DNA from: Fervidicoccus fontis Kam940
Lineage (GTDB): Archaea; Thermoproteota; Thermoprotei_A; Sulfolobales; Fervidicoccaceae
Direction of reading: 5' to 3'
Length of the DNA: 64,000 nucleotides
Assembly (NCBI RefSeq): GCF_000258425.1
Contig: NC_017461.1
Location: 744,001 to 808,000 of the forward strand
Shown: positions 25,697-33,928 of the stretch, piece after piece
Layout of the letters: every line of letters starts with the position of its first letter
How positions within the stretch are numbered: position 1 is the stretch's first letter
Notes under the pieces: generated by a model
Database searches by the model: none
Told to the model about the DNA's origin: nothing
Seen by the model: the letters and a program-made list of their open reading frames with translations, nothing else
Made by a program: the position numbers and the translations under genes

Positions 25697-26341
25697 TTAA
25701 TGTATAGTTTCAGGATTGAAAAATGAACGTTCTGATATTATAAGCGTTATTATTCTCTTGACCTCTTCATAACTTAGCCCGAGCTTATCAGAAAATTCCT
25801 TTGAAATCTTTTCTACGTCTATTGTTGCTCTGCTTATAATTTTATATTCTGCTTGAACTAACGCCTCAATGGTCTCCCTCTTTTCCCAAGGAAAAACTAT
25901 CCACTTATCTGTTTCCCCATAGTAGTAATCAGGAATAATTACGCTCCAAGGCTTTACATAAAGAGAAACTGTCTTTAAATTTTTCGGACCATAAAAATTT
26001 ATAGCACTCAAAGCGGTCTGCAAGCTTTTTCCCGAATCTGCGACATCATCAACGAGAAGCACATTCTTGTTTCTAATATCTAAAACCAGCGGTTGCGTTA
26101 TAACAGGTCTTTCCATTTTTTCCTCTATTCCTTTATAGAACTTTATTTCTATAGCTCCAATATCCTTTATTCCTAAAAAGTCTGCAAATATCCTTGCTGG
26201 AATCCAACCACCTCTTAAAATTCCAACAACAACATTTGGATTAAAATTGCTTTCTATAATTTTTTCCGAGATCGCAGCTACAGCATTTTCTATATCTTCC
26301 CATTTTAAAGTAAGGAACTTATTATCAGCGCTCATACTCAT
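25697..26341 (-). CDS. Phosphoribosyltransferase (purine PRTase-like)
   Basis: The 214-residue product has the type I PRTase PRPP-binding loop VLLVDDVADSGKSLQTAL at about residues 95-112, the PPi loop GILRGGWIPARIFADFLG near 42-59, and the hood-like WIVFPWE near 148. Crenarchaeal proteins of this type are often annotated as hypoxanthine/guanine or xanthine PRTases for base salvage. The exact base is not evident. A C-terminal 40-residue helical extension follows. The ATG overlaps the stop of the upstream MoaD-like gene by 4 bp (ATGA). Confidence 0.85.
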   Translation of the reverse strand: MSMSADNKFLTLKWEDIENAVAAISEKIIESNFNPNVVVGILRGGWIPARIFADFLGIKDIGAIEIKFYKGIEEKMERPVITQPLVLDIRNKNVLLVDDVADSGKSLQTALSAINFYGPKNLKTVSLYVKPWSVIIPDYYYGETDKWIVFPWEKRETIEALVQAEYKIISRATIDVEKISKEFSDKLGLSYEEVKRIITLIISERSFFNPETIH

Positions 26342-26592
26342 CCACCGTGGCTTACAGGTATTATTGTAACCTTATCACTATCTTTCACTACCGGATCGTC
26401 TCCAAAAACTCTGTAATCGGCGCCATTAAGCAAAAAAATGTAATTTCCACTTGGCTTACCTTCCAAATCTAATATATCTGGAAGCTTGGGTATCAAAAAT
26501 TTAAGAGCTTCGCTCAATTTTTCAGCTTTTACATTTATTTTTTCACTACCGACTTTTTCAATTAAATTAGCTATAAGTGTTATTTCTACCAA
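26338..26592 (-). CDS. Ubiquitin-like MoaD/ThiS/SAMP-family protein
   Basis: The product of about 84 residues has a beta-grasp pattern and ends in Gly-Gly (PVSHGG). This tail is adenylated and thiocarboxylated for sulfur transfer in molybdopterin or thiolated-tRNA synthesis, or conjugated to proteins as a SAMP. The internal LEGKPSGNYIFLLNGADYRV and SDKVTIIPVSHGG are typical. I choose TTG 26592, which follows GGGAG by 5-6 nt; TTG 26604 is an alternative. It is coupled by a 4-bp overlap to a PRTase and sits just after rps17e. Confidence 0.85.
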   Translation of the reverse strand: MVEITLIANLIEKVGSEKINVKAEKLSEALKFLIPKLPDILDLEGKPSGNYIFLLNGADYRVFGDDPVVKDSDKVTIIPVSHGG

Positions 26593-26611
26593 TTTTTCTC
26601 CCAATATTTTT

Positions 26612-26818
26612 TTATTGCAATTCTCCTCTTTGCTTTGTTACTTTTACTAAATGAGTTATGTAACCTGCAATTTTGTTGCTTACTCTTTTGCTATTTACAT
26701 CGACAAGCTTTCTTATCAATTGCTTATTTTCTTCAAAATCTTCTGTAAATAAATCTGGATGAGCTGTAATTAGTTTCCTAGCCGTTCTCTTAACCATTGC
26801 TGTTCTTACCTTTCCCAT
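26612..26818 (-). CDS. rps17e: Ribosomal protein S17e
   Basis: This 68-residue basic protein matches eukaryote/archaeal S17e, a small-subunit protein. MGKVRTAMVKRTARKLI at the start and IAGYITHLVKV at the end are diagnostic. The start at 26818 gives the conserved MGKVRT terminus and lies about 8 nt after GGTGA; longer in-frame starts would add five residues. It leads the MoaD-PRTase genes and is divergent from the SagB-type gene. Confidence 0.93.
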   Translation of the reverse strand: MGKVRTAMVKRTARKLITAHPDLFTEDFEENKQLIRKLVDVNSKRVSNKIAGYITHLVKVTKQRGELQ

Positions 26819-26964
26819 TTTAAACATCACCAATTATTCACTTTTATTTAAAGCTCATGATATGAATTGATTTAAAAATAAGTTTATAAATCTGACATTA
26901 AACTGAGGATGTTTAGATAACATATAAAAGCCTTTAATATTTTTTAATAAAGTGATGATACGTA

Positions 26965-27618
26965 ATGAAAATCAAGCTTCTTCTTCCACGTAAGATTACT
27001 AATATGAGTTTAGAAGAAGCGATTTTAAATCGCAGTAGTAAAAGGAGTTTTAAGAAAGACCCCCTAAAATTTGAGCATTTATCTATTATTCTTTGGTCAG
27101 CCCAAGGTTTAGTAGAAAGTAAGAAACAGGGGTTGGCAAAAAGAGTGGCACCAAGCGCAGGTGCAACATATCCATTCGAGGTTTTTGTAGCTATAGGAGA
27201 AAACAGCATATGTGAAGGGCCTCAAATAATTAGCGGTATATACAAATATATTTCTGAAGAGCACTCTATTAAGCTCAAATTGGAAGGCGATAAAAGAGAC
27301 GATCTGGCCAGAGCAGCCTATTCACAGAACTCTATAGTACAAGCACCAATATCTATTATATTAGTAGCAAAATATGAAATAACAACACAAGTATATGGAG
27401 ATAGAGGTATAAGGTACGTTCACTTTGAAGCGGGTCATATAGGTCAAAATATTTATTTGATGGCAACAGCACTAGGATTAGGTACTGTAGCAATAGGAGC
27501 ATTTGATGATGATGCGGTTTCTGAAGTTTTACATTTAGAGAAGGAGGAAAAACCTCTGTATATATTTCCTATTGGATTTCCAAAATCAATCTCTAAAAGA
27601 AGTTTTGATTTGTTTTAA
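26965..27618 (+). CDS. SagB/ThcOx-type nitroreductase-family oxidoreductase
   Basis: The 217-residue FMN-dependent protein shows ILNRSSKRSF near residue 19 (phosphate contacts), APSAGATYPFEVFVAI near 73, and HFEAGHIGQNIYLMATALGLGTVAIGAF near 152-180, the SagB/ThcOx pattern. Relatives oxidise thiazolines and oxazolines in peptide natural products or reduce other substrates. No cyclodehydratase or precursor gene is near, so this is probably a stand-alone oxidoreductase. A TATA-like TTTATAAAT lies upstream, and GTGATGAT precedes the ATG. Confidence 0.82.
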   Translation: MKIKLLLPRKITNMSLEEAILNRSSKRSFKKDPLKFEHLSIILWSAQGLVESKKQGLAKRVAPSAGATYPFEVFVAIGENSICEGPQIISGIYKYISEEHSIKLKLEGDKRDDLARAAYSQNSIVQAPISIILVAKYEITTQVYGDRGIRYVHFEAGHIGQNIYLMATALGLGTVAIGAFDDDAVSEVLHLEKEEKPLYIFPIGFPKSISKRSFDLF

Positions 27619-27760
27619 ATTCATAAATGATAATAGAACCAGCTAGATATTTGAAGTTTAGATTATCTATATTTTAGCTTTTCAACCAAGGTTTCAACTA
27701 GGCTTCGAATTTCAAGAAACTAACGATTGTTCCCTAAAAAAGAATTATTATTGCATATAT

Positions 27761-28141
27761 TCATTTATGAAGCCAACCTATAATTAATCCTATAATAAAT
27801 CCAGCAAGAACAGGACCAATTAGCAAGATACTCAGAAACTTTGCAAACTGAATTACATATTGCATATATTCTTTTGCTTCAGTCAAATTTCCAAATAAAT
27901 TGCCATTCGAACCTGAAATAGACCAAACATTTAATATCGCGCCTGCTATTATAACAAGGACAAAAGCAATAATATATTTGAAAGCTTTTGCTAATATATA
28001 TCCAAGCAGTATCCCCAAGACTAATTGTATAATTATAGCTAGTAGAACCTTAGGGTTTGACTGTATATACTGAAAATAGTTTAGTGTGATGTTTTCGCCT
28101 AAAGTAGAAGAATTACTTTCTAGATACACAATTTCCATCAT
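27761..28141 (-). CDS. Membrane protein of unknown function
   Basis: No family is recognised. The 126-residue product has a polar start of about 30 residues, then three hydrophobic segments (about 33-52, 55-72 and 98-122). Several small residues and glycines (GIIGLIIGW-like) in the last segment suggest tight helix packing. It ends with a short HK tail. It lies downstream of the Glu/Trp micro-ORF on the same strand, with a 74-bp gap, so the two might share a transcript. Confidence 0.5.
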   Translation of the reverse strand: MMEIVYLESNSSTLGENITLNYFQYIQSNPKVLLAIIIQLVLGILLGYILAKAFKYIIAFVLVIIAGAILNVWSISGSNGNLFGNLTEAKEYMQYVIQFAKFLSILLIGPVLAGFIIGLIIGWLHK

Positions 28142-28215
28142 TATATCTCAACAAATATCTTTTTATTTTATTTATATAAAAAACTTTTATTGTAGTATTC
28201 CTCTAGTCCTTTAAA

Positions 28216-28308
28216 TTACCATTCTTCCTCCTCTTCTTCCTCTTCCTCCTCTTCTTCCCACCATTCCTCCTCTTCTTCCTCTTCCCACCATTCTTCATCT
28301 TCTGACAT
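28216..28308 (-). CDS. Micro-ORF: 30-residue Glu/Trp-rich peptide
   Basis: An ATG-to-TAA frame of 30 codons encodes MSEDEEWW, seven Glu, WW, twelve Glu, and a final Trp. Only Met, Ser, Glu, Asp and Trp are used. Glu uses both GAA and GAG, and the Trp codons come as TGG-TGG pairs. GAGGTG lies about 10 nt before the ATG. The other frames of this purine-rich repeat make Lys/Arg-rich or Gly/Arg-rich strings that lack such a start. The peptide would carry a charge near -21. It could be a DNA- or RNA-mimic or charge buffer, but function is unknown and a non-coding microsatellite cannot be excluded. Confidence 0.5.
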   Translation of the reverse strand: MSEDEEWWEEEEEEEWWEEEEEEEEEEEEW

Positions 28309-28435
28309 CAAAATGTAACACCTCATGTTTTTAGTCTAATGAGTTTTTAGTGAATTATAACTTTTCTCTATTTTGTCCTTTTTTAAACTTAACTCACATC
28401 ATTTTTATATAAAGGAATAAAAATGGTTACCAATG

Positions 28436-28750
28436 AGGATCCCGCTATAACCCGTCTTCTGTAGTTTCAGCGGTATTCAGCTAAGCGATCCTCTTGCCCA
28501 TCATGCGGCTTCTCATCTGGGCAAGATCTTGCTCCTTGGGGGTCGGCCGTTTCATCGTAACTCCGGTATCTTCAACCTTTTCTGACCGTTACCGGTCAGA
28601 ATTTTAGGTATCATAATCATCTGACCGGAGTTCGTCTCGTTTCTGTGCCGTTGCCAGGGGATCTCCCCCTGCCTCTAAAGAGGCCCCAATGCCACAGGGA
28701 GGACGGTGTTTCCTCAGGACCAAGGTCCCGTAAACCGCTAGCGGGATCCT
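28436..28750 (-). ncRNA. rnpB: RNase P RNA (archaeal type)
   Basis: The minus strand encodes the catalytic RNA of RNase P, which cuts 5' leaders from pre-tRNAs. The 12-bp P1 stem is AGGATCCCGCTA with TAGCGGGATCCT at the two ends. The conserved GAGGAAACACCGTCCTCC region (CR-I side of P4), the AGATGAGAAGCC-like central region and the 3' core ACAGAAGACGGGTTATAG (CR-V) are all present. Several strong GC hairpins fill the specificity domain. Length (about 315 nt) is usual. A TATA-like TTTAAAATATT lies about 30 bp upstream. It is divergent from the aIF1A operon. Confidence 0.93.
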
Positions 28751-28905
28751 CTATTATTTTTAAATAATAAGTATAATATTTTAAAGATTATCTATTATGC
28801 TCCTTTATGATGATTTCTTTCCTATAAAATCTTTATTAATTATTAATATTTAATTTAAGTTATAAGGTATAGCATAAATATGTTTATTTTCAAGAGAGTG
28901 GTTTA

Positions 28906-29220
28906 ATGTCAAAAAAAGAAGAAGGTTCGAGGAATGAATTTCCCCGTCCCGACGAATCTTCAGTAGTATGTGTAGTCGAAAAAATTCTTGGAGGAGATCA
29001 CTTCATTGCCAAATGTAGCGATGGAAAGAAGAGGCTAACAAGAATACCTGGAAGACTTAGAAGGAAAATGTGGATTAAAGAAAGAGATGTAGTTCTAGTG
29101 GCACCTTGGGACATGCAATCTGATACTAAAGCAGATCTTTTATACAAATATTCTAATAATGAAGTAAGAAAGCTTGTACAAGAAAAATTGATTCCTCCTG
29201 AGCTACTTGAGGGTGCTTAA
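28906..29220 (+). CDS. Translation initiation factor aIF1A
   Basis: The 104-residue product is the archaeal eIF1A/IF1 homologue with a single OB fold. VVCVVEKILGGDHFIAKCSDG and RLTRIPGRLRRKMWIKERDVVLVAPWD match the family closely. It binds the A site of the small ribosomal subunit during initiation. It leads a run of ribosome genes: RIO1, a KH protein, a C/D sRNA and ABCE1. Its stop codon lies 2 bp before the likely CTG start of RIO1, so these are co-transcribed. Confidence 0.95.
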   Translation: MSKKEEGSRNEFPRPDESSVVCVVEKILGGDHFIAKCSDGKKRLTRIPGRLRRKMWIKERDVVLVAPWDMQSDTKADLLYKYSNNEVRKLVQEKLIPPELLEGA

Positions 29221-29222
29221 AT

Positions 29223-30023
29223 CTGTTAGAAAATTCTGATTCCATTGATGATTTTATATCATTAAAAAGTAAAAAAGAGGAAAAAAAGGAAAAAACTGAA
29301 GACCTTATTAAGACTGTAGAAGAGGTCTTTGATTCATTTACTATTAAGTCTTTATATGAGATAATGAGAAAGTTAGATCTCATTAAAATAAGCGGTGTAG
29401 TAAGCGCTGGCAAAGAATCGAGGGTTTACAGAGGTATTGATAAAAATAAAAAAGAATTTGCAATAAAAATCTACCTTACATTTTCAAGCGAATTTAAGCA
29501 GGGAATTTTAAAATATATTTTGGGAGATCCTAGATTTGAAAGCATAAAAATAGGAAACACACATAAGCTGATGTCGTTCTGGGCTAAAAAAGAGTACGTA
29601 AATCTAAAAAAGATGTACGAAAGCGGGGTTTCGGTCCCAAAACCTTACGCTCAAAACAGAAACATTGTAGTTATGGACTTCATCGGCGAAAATGGTGTAA
29701 GAGCGCCTCTGCTGAAAGAGTTAGGAGCAGATCTGGAAAACCCTGGAATTATATATAATGAAATAATCGAAAATATTAAGAAGATTGTGTGTAGAGCTAA
29801 TCTTGTTCATGGAGATCTGAGCGAATATAACATTATGATATTTAATGATACTCCATTTATAATTGATGTATCTCAAGCCGTACATATTAAACATCCTAAT
29901 GCGATAGATTTTTTATCAAAAGATATTGGTAATATTAACAGGTTTTTTAAGAGATTGTTCGACTTAAAAATTATTGAGGACAGAGAGTTAATTGAAGAGA
30001 TAAAAAAATGCATGGAGGAGTGA
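29223..30023 (+). CDS. RIO1-type serine kinase, probable CTG start
   Basis: The product is a RIO1 atypical kinase with GVVSAGKESRVYRG as the flexible loop, the lysine in FAIKIY, HGDLSEYNIM as the catalytic loop and PFIIDVSQAV as the metal loop. It acts in small-subunit maturation. An ATG start at 29364 would remove the conserved N-terminal VEEVFDSFTIKSLYEIMRKL helices. Upstream of that ATG the frame holds no ATG, GTG or TTG before a stop at 29208. The only start-like codon is CTG at 29223, 7 nt after GGGTG, giving 266 residues. It ends 2 bp before the KH gene. Confidence 0.9.
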   Translation: MLENSDSIDDFISLKSKKEEKKEKTEDLIKTVEEVFDSFTIKSLYEIMRKLDLIKISGVVSAGKESRVYRGIDKNKKEFAIKIYLTFSSEFKQGILKYILGDPRFESIKIGNTHKLMSFWAKKEYVNLKKMYESGVSVPKPYAQNRNIVVMDFIGENGVRAPLLKELGADLENPGIIYNEIIENIKKIVCRANLVHGDLSEYNIMIFNDTPFIIDVSQAVHIKHPNAIDFLSKDIGNINRFFKRLFDLKIIEDRELIEEIKKCMEE

Positions 30024-30025
30024 AG

Positions 30026-30628
30026 ATGTCTAAAAGTAGCATTTCAAGGGCTTATGAGTTAGTTCCAGAAGAAAGAATAGGGGCAGTGATAGGACAAAAC
30101 GGTAAGGTTAAAGAAATGATAGAGCAGGCTACCTCTACTAATATAAAAATTGAAAGCAACACTGGAATTGTATACATAGAGCCAAGAGATGAAAACACAA
30201 AGGCAGATAGCATAATTAAGGCCAAAGAGATTATAAGAGCCATAGCTATTGGCTTCACCCCAGAGGAGGCTTTTAGACTTCTTGACGAGGACCAAATTCT
30301 GATAGTAATAAACCTTAAGGAAATTAATGAAGACCCGAACGGAATTAAAAGGATTAAATCAAGAATAATTGGAGAAGAAGGAAGAACTAGAAAAATTATA
30401 GAGGAAACTACTGGTTCAAAGGTTGTTATAGGCGAAAGCGCTATCGGAATAATCGGCGATTTTGAACAAGCGTCAATTGCAGAAAGGGCAATAAGGATGC
30501 TAATTGATGGTAAGCCTCATTCAGTTGTTTATTCTTATTTAGAAAGAGAGGCCAGAAGATTAAAAAAGAGAAGAATAACTGGGCTATGGAAAACTTACGG
30601 AGAAGAGCAAGGCGGGAAAGGGCTATGA
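30026..30628 (+). CDS. KH-domain ribosome-assembly protein (Dim2/Pno1-like)
   Basis: The 200-residue product has two KH-type domains. The first contains ERIGAVIGQNGKVKEMIEQAT (GxxG loop) and the second RIIGEEGRTRKIIEETTGSKVVI. It matches archaeal relatives of Dim2/Pno1 (Krr1-like), which bind the 3' end region of 16S rRNA with aIF2 and RIO proteins. The C-terminal tail is basic. ATG 30026 follows GGAGGAGTGA. Its stop codon TGA (30626-30628) lies inside the C box of a C/D sRNA, so the mRNA end and the sRNA cannot both be complete from one transcript. Confidence 0.9.
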   Translation: MSKSSISRAYELVPEERIGAVIGQNGKVKEMIEQATSTNIKIESNTGIVYIEPRDENTKADSIIKAKEIIRAIAIGFTPEEAFRLLDEDQILIVINLKEINEDPNGIKRIKSRIIGEEGRTRKIIEETTGSKVVIGESAIGIIGDFEQASIAERAIRMLIDGKPHSVVYSYLEREARRLKKRRITGLWKTYGEEQGGKGL

Positions 30629-30682
30629 TGTTTGGTGACGGCACTGAAAAATGATGTTAGCGGCTTTTGTAGCTGAGCCCTT
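30618..30682 (+). ncRNA. C/D-box guide sRNA overlapping the KH gene stop codon
   Basis: This is a textbook C/D sRNA layout. A 6-bp terminal stem pairs AAGGGC (30618-30623) with GCCCTT (30677-30682). The C box is ATGATGT (30625-30631). A 12-nt guide (TTGGTGACGGCA) leads to D' CTGA (30644-30647). Three bases follow, then C' ATGATGT (30651-30657), a 15-nt guide (TAGCGGCTTTTGTAG), and D box CTGA (30673-30676). It would direct 2'-O-methylation of RNAs complementary to the two guides, at the base paired 5 nt upstream of each D or D' box. The targets are not assigned. The next gene, ABCE1, begins 28 bp later. Confidence 0.85.
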
Positions 30683-30709
30683 CTACGTAGTATAATGAGG
30701 TGTATCAAC

Positions 30710-32539
30710 TTGAGAGTTGCAGTAATTGATTATTCTTTATGCAAACCCACAAAATGTAATCTTGAATGTATCAGATTTTGTCCAGTTAACCGAAGCAGAA
30801 GGTCATCAAAAGCTATAGAGATAGATTCTAACACAGGTAAGCCCGTTATTTATGAAAATGTTTGCATAGGGTGTAACATTTGTGTAAAGAAATGCCCCTA
30901 TAATGCTTTAGAAATTGAGAACTTACCTGACGAATTGAGTAAATTGGCTATCCACAGATACGGAAAAAACGGTTTTAAGCTCTTTGGATTGCCGGTACCC
31001 AAGAAGGGAGAGGTCCTTGGAATAATTGGGAAAAACGGTATAGGAAAGACAACTACTATTAGAATATTAGCTGGCGAGCTTATTCCTAACTTCGGTGATA
31101 AAGAGAGAAAAGCTTCAGAAAACGAAGTACTAGAGAGATTTAGAGGGACAGAACTCTTCGAATATTTCCAAAAAGTTTATAGCAAGAAGATTAAAGTAGC
31201 GCATAAAATACAATATGTCGAGCTAGTTCCAAGATATTTAAGCGGAAAGGTTTCTACGCTTTTAGAAAAAGCGGATGAAAGGGGAATTGCAATCAAACTC
31301 GCAAGCGAACTTGGTTTATCTCCAGTTTTAGAAAGAGACGTTAAAAATATCAGCGGCGGAGAGCTACAAAAGATTCTCATTGTTGCCACATTGTCAAAAA
31401 AGGCTGATCTTTACATATTTGATGAGCCGAGTAGCTTTTTAGATGTGAGAGAGAGAATAAGAATAGCATCTCTTATAAGGGAACTAGTCCCTAAAGAGAG
31501 CTACAGTATTGTAATTGAACATGACATAGCCCTACTTGACTATCTGTCAGACAATATCGTGGTTATGTATGGAGAGCCGGGGGTTTATGGAGTCGCATCT
31601 AAGACTTACAGCACTAGATCAGGCATAAATCACTTCTTAGATGGTTACCTTCCTGCTGAAAACATGAGAATAAGAAAAGAACCAATAAGATTTCACGTTT
31701 CTGAAGCTCCTCCACAGAGGCATGGCGGTAAATCAAATGAAATCTACATTGAGTGGAGGGACTTTACAATTTCGCTTGATGGCTTTAGGCTCGATGTCAA
31801 GCCAGGGAGTGCATCAAAGGGGGAAGTTATTGGCATATTGGGACCTAACGGGATCGGAAAGACTACCTTTGTGAAGAAACTTGTTTCTATGATTAGTGAG
31901 GATCGACCCGAAGATGAGGAAATAAAGTTTAGCTATAAACCTCAGTATGTCAGCCCAGAAATATTTGAAAAAAAGACAGTCGAGGAGAACCTAATTAATG
32001 CTAATCCTCAGTCGCTATCTACAGGAACTTGGGCTTATGAAGATATAGTCAGACCGTTTGGACTTTATAAGCTGAGAGAAAGGGAAGTATCTGAACTTAG
32101 TGGAGGAGAATTACAAAAGTTAGCATTAGCAGTTTCATTGATTAAGGATGCAGAGCTTTACCTATTGGATGAGCCTAGCGCTTATCTTGATGTTGAAGAA
32201 AGACTTTCGGTTGCTAAAGTAATTAGAAGGCTTACAGAGTCACGGAGCGTTGCTGCATTTGTGGTAGAGCATGATCTTTCGATTATAGATTATATTTGTT
32301 CAAGAATAATGGTTTTTGAGGGAAAACCTGGTGAGCATGGATTTGCCAACTCTCCTATGGAGCTCAGAGAAGGCATGAATAAGTTTCTCAAAATCTTAGA
32401 TATTACATTCAGGAGGGATCCGTCTACAGGAAGGCCACGAATTAACAAAAAGGATAGCTATAACGATAGAGAGCAAAAGAGAATTGGTGAATATTATTAT
32501 ATCCCTAAGGGAGAGGAGAACTTAAGTGAGAAGCCATGA
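30710..32539 (+). CDS. Ribosome recycling ATPase ABCE1 (RLI)
   Basis: The 609-residue product has the ABCE1 plan. An N-terminal two-[4Fe-4S] domain (CKPTKCNLECIRFCP and CIGCNICVKKCP) precedes two ABC ATPases with Walker A GKNGIGKTT and GPNGIGKTT, signatures SGGELQK twice, and Walker B FDEPSS and LDEPSA. ABCE1 splits the 70S/80S-type ribosome after termination and links to initiation factors. A TTG at 30710 follows GAGGTG by 7 nt and gives the usual MRVAVIDY-type N-terminus; the ATG at 30695 overlaps that Shine-Dalgarno. Confidence 0.96.
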   Translation: MRVAVIDYSLCKPTKCNLECIRFCPVNRSRRSSKAIEIDSNTGKPVIYENVCIGCNICVKKCPYNALEIENLPDELSKLAIHRYGKNGFKLFGLPVPKKGEVLGIIGKNGIGKTTTIRILAGELIPNFGDKERKASENEVLERFRGTELFEYFQKVYSKKIKVAHKIQYVELVPRYLSGKVSTLLEKADERGIAIKLASELGLSPVLERDVKNISGGELQKILIVATLSKKADLYIFDEPSSFLDVRERIRIASLIRELVPKESYSIVIEHDIALLDYLSDNIVVMYGEPGVYGVASKTYSTRSGINHFLDGYLPAENMRIRKEPIRFHVSEAPPQRHGGKSNEIYIEWRDFTISLDGFRLDVKPGSASKGEVIGILGPNGIGKTTFVKKLVSMISEDRPEDEEIKFSYKPQYVSPEIFEKKTVEENLINANPQSLSTGTWAYEDIVRPFGLYKLREREVSELSGGELQKLALAVSLIKDAELYLLDEPSAYLDVEERLSVAKVIRRLTESRSVAAFVVEHDLSIIDYICSRIMVFEGKPGEHGFANSPMELREGMNKFLKILDITFRRDPSTGRPRINKKDSYNDREQKRIGEYYYIPKGEENLSEKP

Positions 32540-32560
32540 TTTCTATAAACTAACTCAAAC

Positions 32561-33571
32561 TTATGGAATAACTAAAAACAAATCATTTTCAGTAAACACA
32601 ATTCTTCCTTTCTCTCCTTTACTTGGCTCACCATATACATTTTGGAATGATATGTTGTCAACGTTGTAGCTATCATCTATAACTATAACTCTGTCTGGAA
32701 GAACTGCTTGGACAGTTACGCTCTTTATTTCCCCTTCAAAGGTTTTCACGTTTTTCCTTATCTCTTTTAGGTCAAGTTTTATTTCCTTTCTTTCCTTCAG
32801 CTTAAATAGCTTTAAGAACCTGCTTGTTCTTTCAATAATTACTGCAGGTGACCCTTGATGCTCTACAATTTCGCCAACTTCTCTTCTTTTGTCTATTCTC
32901 AGCGAAATTGTAAGCCTGGAATTTCTTTCGCCTTTTTTCGTAGAAATAAGCTTAAAAGTCTGCTTTGTTTCTCCTCCAAGCTTCTCTGATAAAAATGAAG
33001 CTATAAGTCTGGCCTTTTCATGTCCGACGATTTCAACATCTATCCAATCTTTATTTTCAGTTATTGTAACTATATGCTGTTTAAGATCGTAAGGCAATTT
33101 TTCGATTAAATTCATTATAATTTTTTTATCTTCAAAGTCTAACTTATTAGTTCCCCTTATTTGTATAACTGAATCATAGCTTCCAGCTTTTCTTGCCAAA
33201 CACTGAGGGCATATCGTAAATTTATAATCTATGATAGGATCCAAATAAGTTTCATATTTTCCTATTTCATTCTGTACTGTAACTAAAACTTTCTCTTTAT
33301 ATGGTACTGCTTTAAGATCTAGTCCAAACTGAATAAACTTTTTCTTATTGTTTTTTTCTACTTCCTTAGCAAAAATTTCGGAATAAAAGTTTTCATTGGC
33401 GAAAATCCAATCGTTTTTATACCGAATTTTTCCGCATATCTTACATTTATTTAATGTAATAGCCTTTATTTCTAAAGGATTTTTATTCAAATAGCATTCA
33501 ACACATATTCCTCCAACAAAGGGGAGATTTTTAGATTCCTCTCTGCCACATATAGGGCATATTTTTCTCAT
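32561..33571 (-). CDS. NMD3-family ribosome protein
   Basis: The 336-residue product is an archaeal NMD3 homologue. An N-terminal region has three zinc-binding pairs (CPICGRE, CVEC, CKICGK and later CPQCLARK) before an L22/OB-like beta domain. In eukaryotes NMD3 carries the large subunit out of the nucleus; in archaea it probably has an older assembly or quality-control role at the large subunit. It heads the minus-strand run DUF424-aIF2beta-NOG1 in reverse order, converging on the ABCE1 gene. Confidence 0.9.
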   Translation of the reverse strand: MRKICPICGREESKNLPFVGGICVECYLNKNPLEIKAITLNKCKICGKIRYKNDWIFANENFYSEIFAKEVEKNNKKKFIQFGLDLKAVPYKEKVLVTVQNEIGKYETYLDPIIDYKFTICPQCLARKAGSYDSVIQIRGTNKLDFEDKKIIMNLIEKLPYDLKQHIVTITENKDWIDVEIVGHEKARLIASFLSEKLGGETKQTFKLISTKKGERNSRLTISLRIDKRREVGEIVEHQGSPAVIIERTSRFLKLFKLKERKEIKLDLKEIRKNVKTFEGEIKSVTVQAVLPDRVIVIDDSYNVDNISFQNVYGEPSKGEKGRIVFTENDLFLVIP

Positions 33572-33601
33572 AATTATTTTCCTCGCTCTTTATCTACAAT
33601 A

Positions 33602-33913
33602 TCACGTCAAGGTATTTATGAAAATAGCAAATGGGACTCCCTGAACTTTTACAATAGCATCTTTATGTACCAATCCTTCATTTATTCCTAATTTAACAGA
33701 CTGATCTCCTATTAAAGAAACGTAATCAGCATCTTTTATTTGAACAGCTACTTCTTCTTCATTAGCGCATTCGCCCTCATAATATTCTCTGCTTACATCA
33801 AGAATGTAATGCCCTTCAACAAATTTTTTTCCTAGCAACTCGAAATCGCAAACAAGAACGAATTTTCTCCTCTCATTATAAAAAACTTTAAGCGAAAATC
33901 CTTTGCATTCCAC
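33602..33913 (-). CDS. DUF424-family protein
   Basis: The 103-residue product fits the archaeal DUF424 family, small alpha-beta proteins that are usually coded next to aIF2-beta and NMD3, as here. SLKVFYNERRKFVLVCDFELLGK and the C-terminal GVPFAIFINTL are the conserved segments. Its function is unknown, but the constant neighbourhood suggests translation. The GTG start is just after an AAAAGGTG, so the start position is not certain. Confidence 0.8.
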   Translation of the reverse strand: MECKGFSLKVFYNERRKFVLVCDFELLGKKFVEGHYILDVSREYYEGECANEEEVAVQIKDADYVSLIGDQSVKLGINEGLVHKDAIVKVQGVPFAIFINTLT

Positions 33914-33928
33914 CTTTTTTAAACACCA

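Noticed and set aside
26870-26940. ATGATAT...CTGA...CTGAGGATG stretch upstream of the SagB-like gene as a C/D sRNA
   Set aside because: The boxes are out of order and the interior is a TATA-like promoter (TTTATAAAT). It is better explained as the promoter region of the divergent genes.
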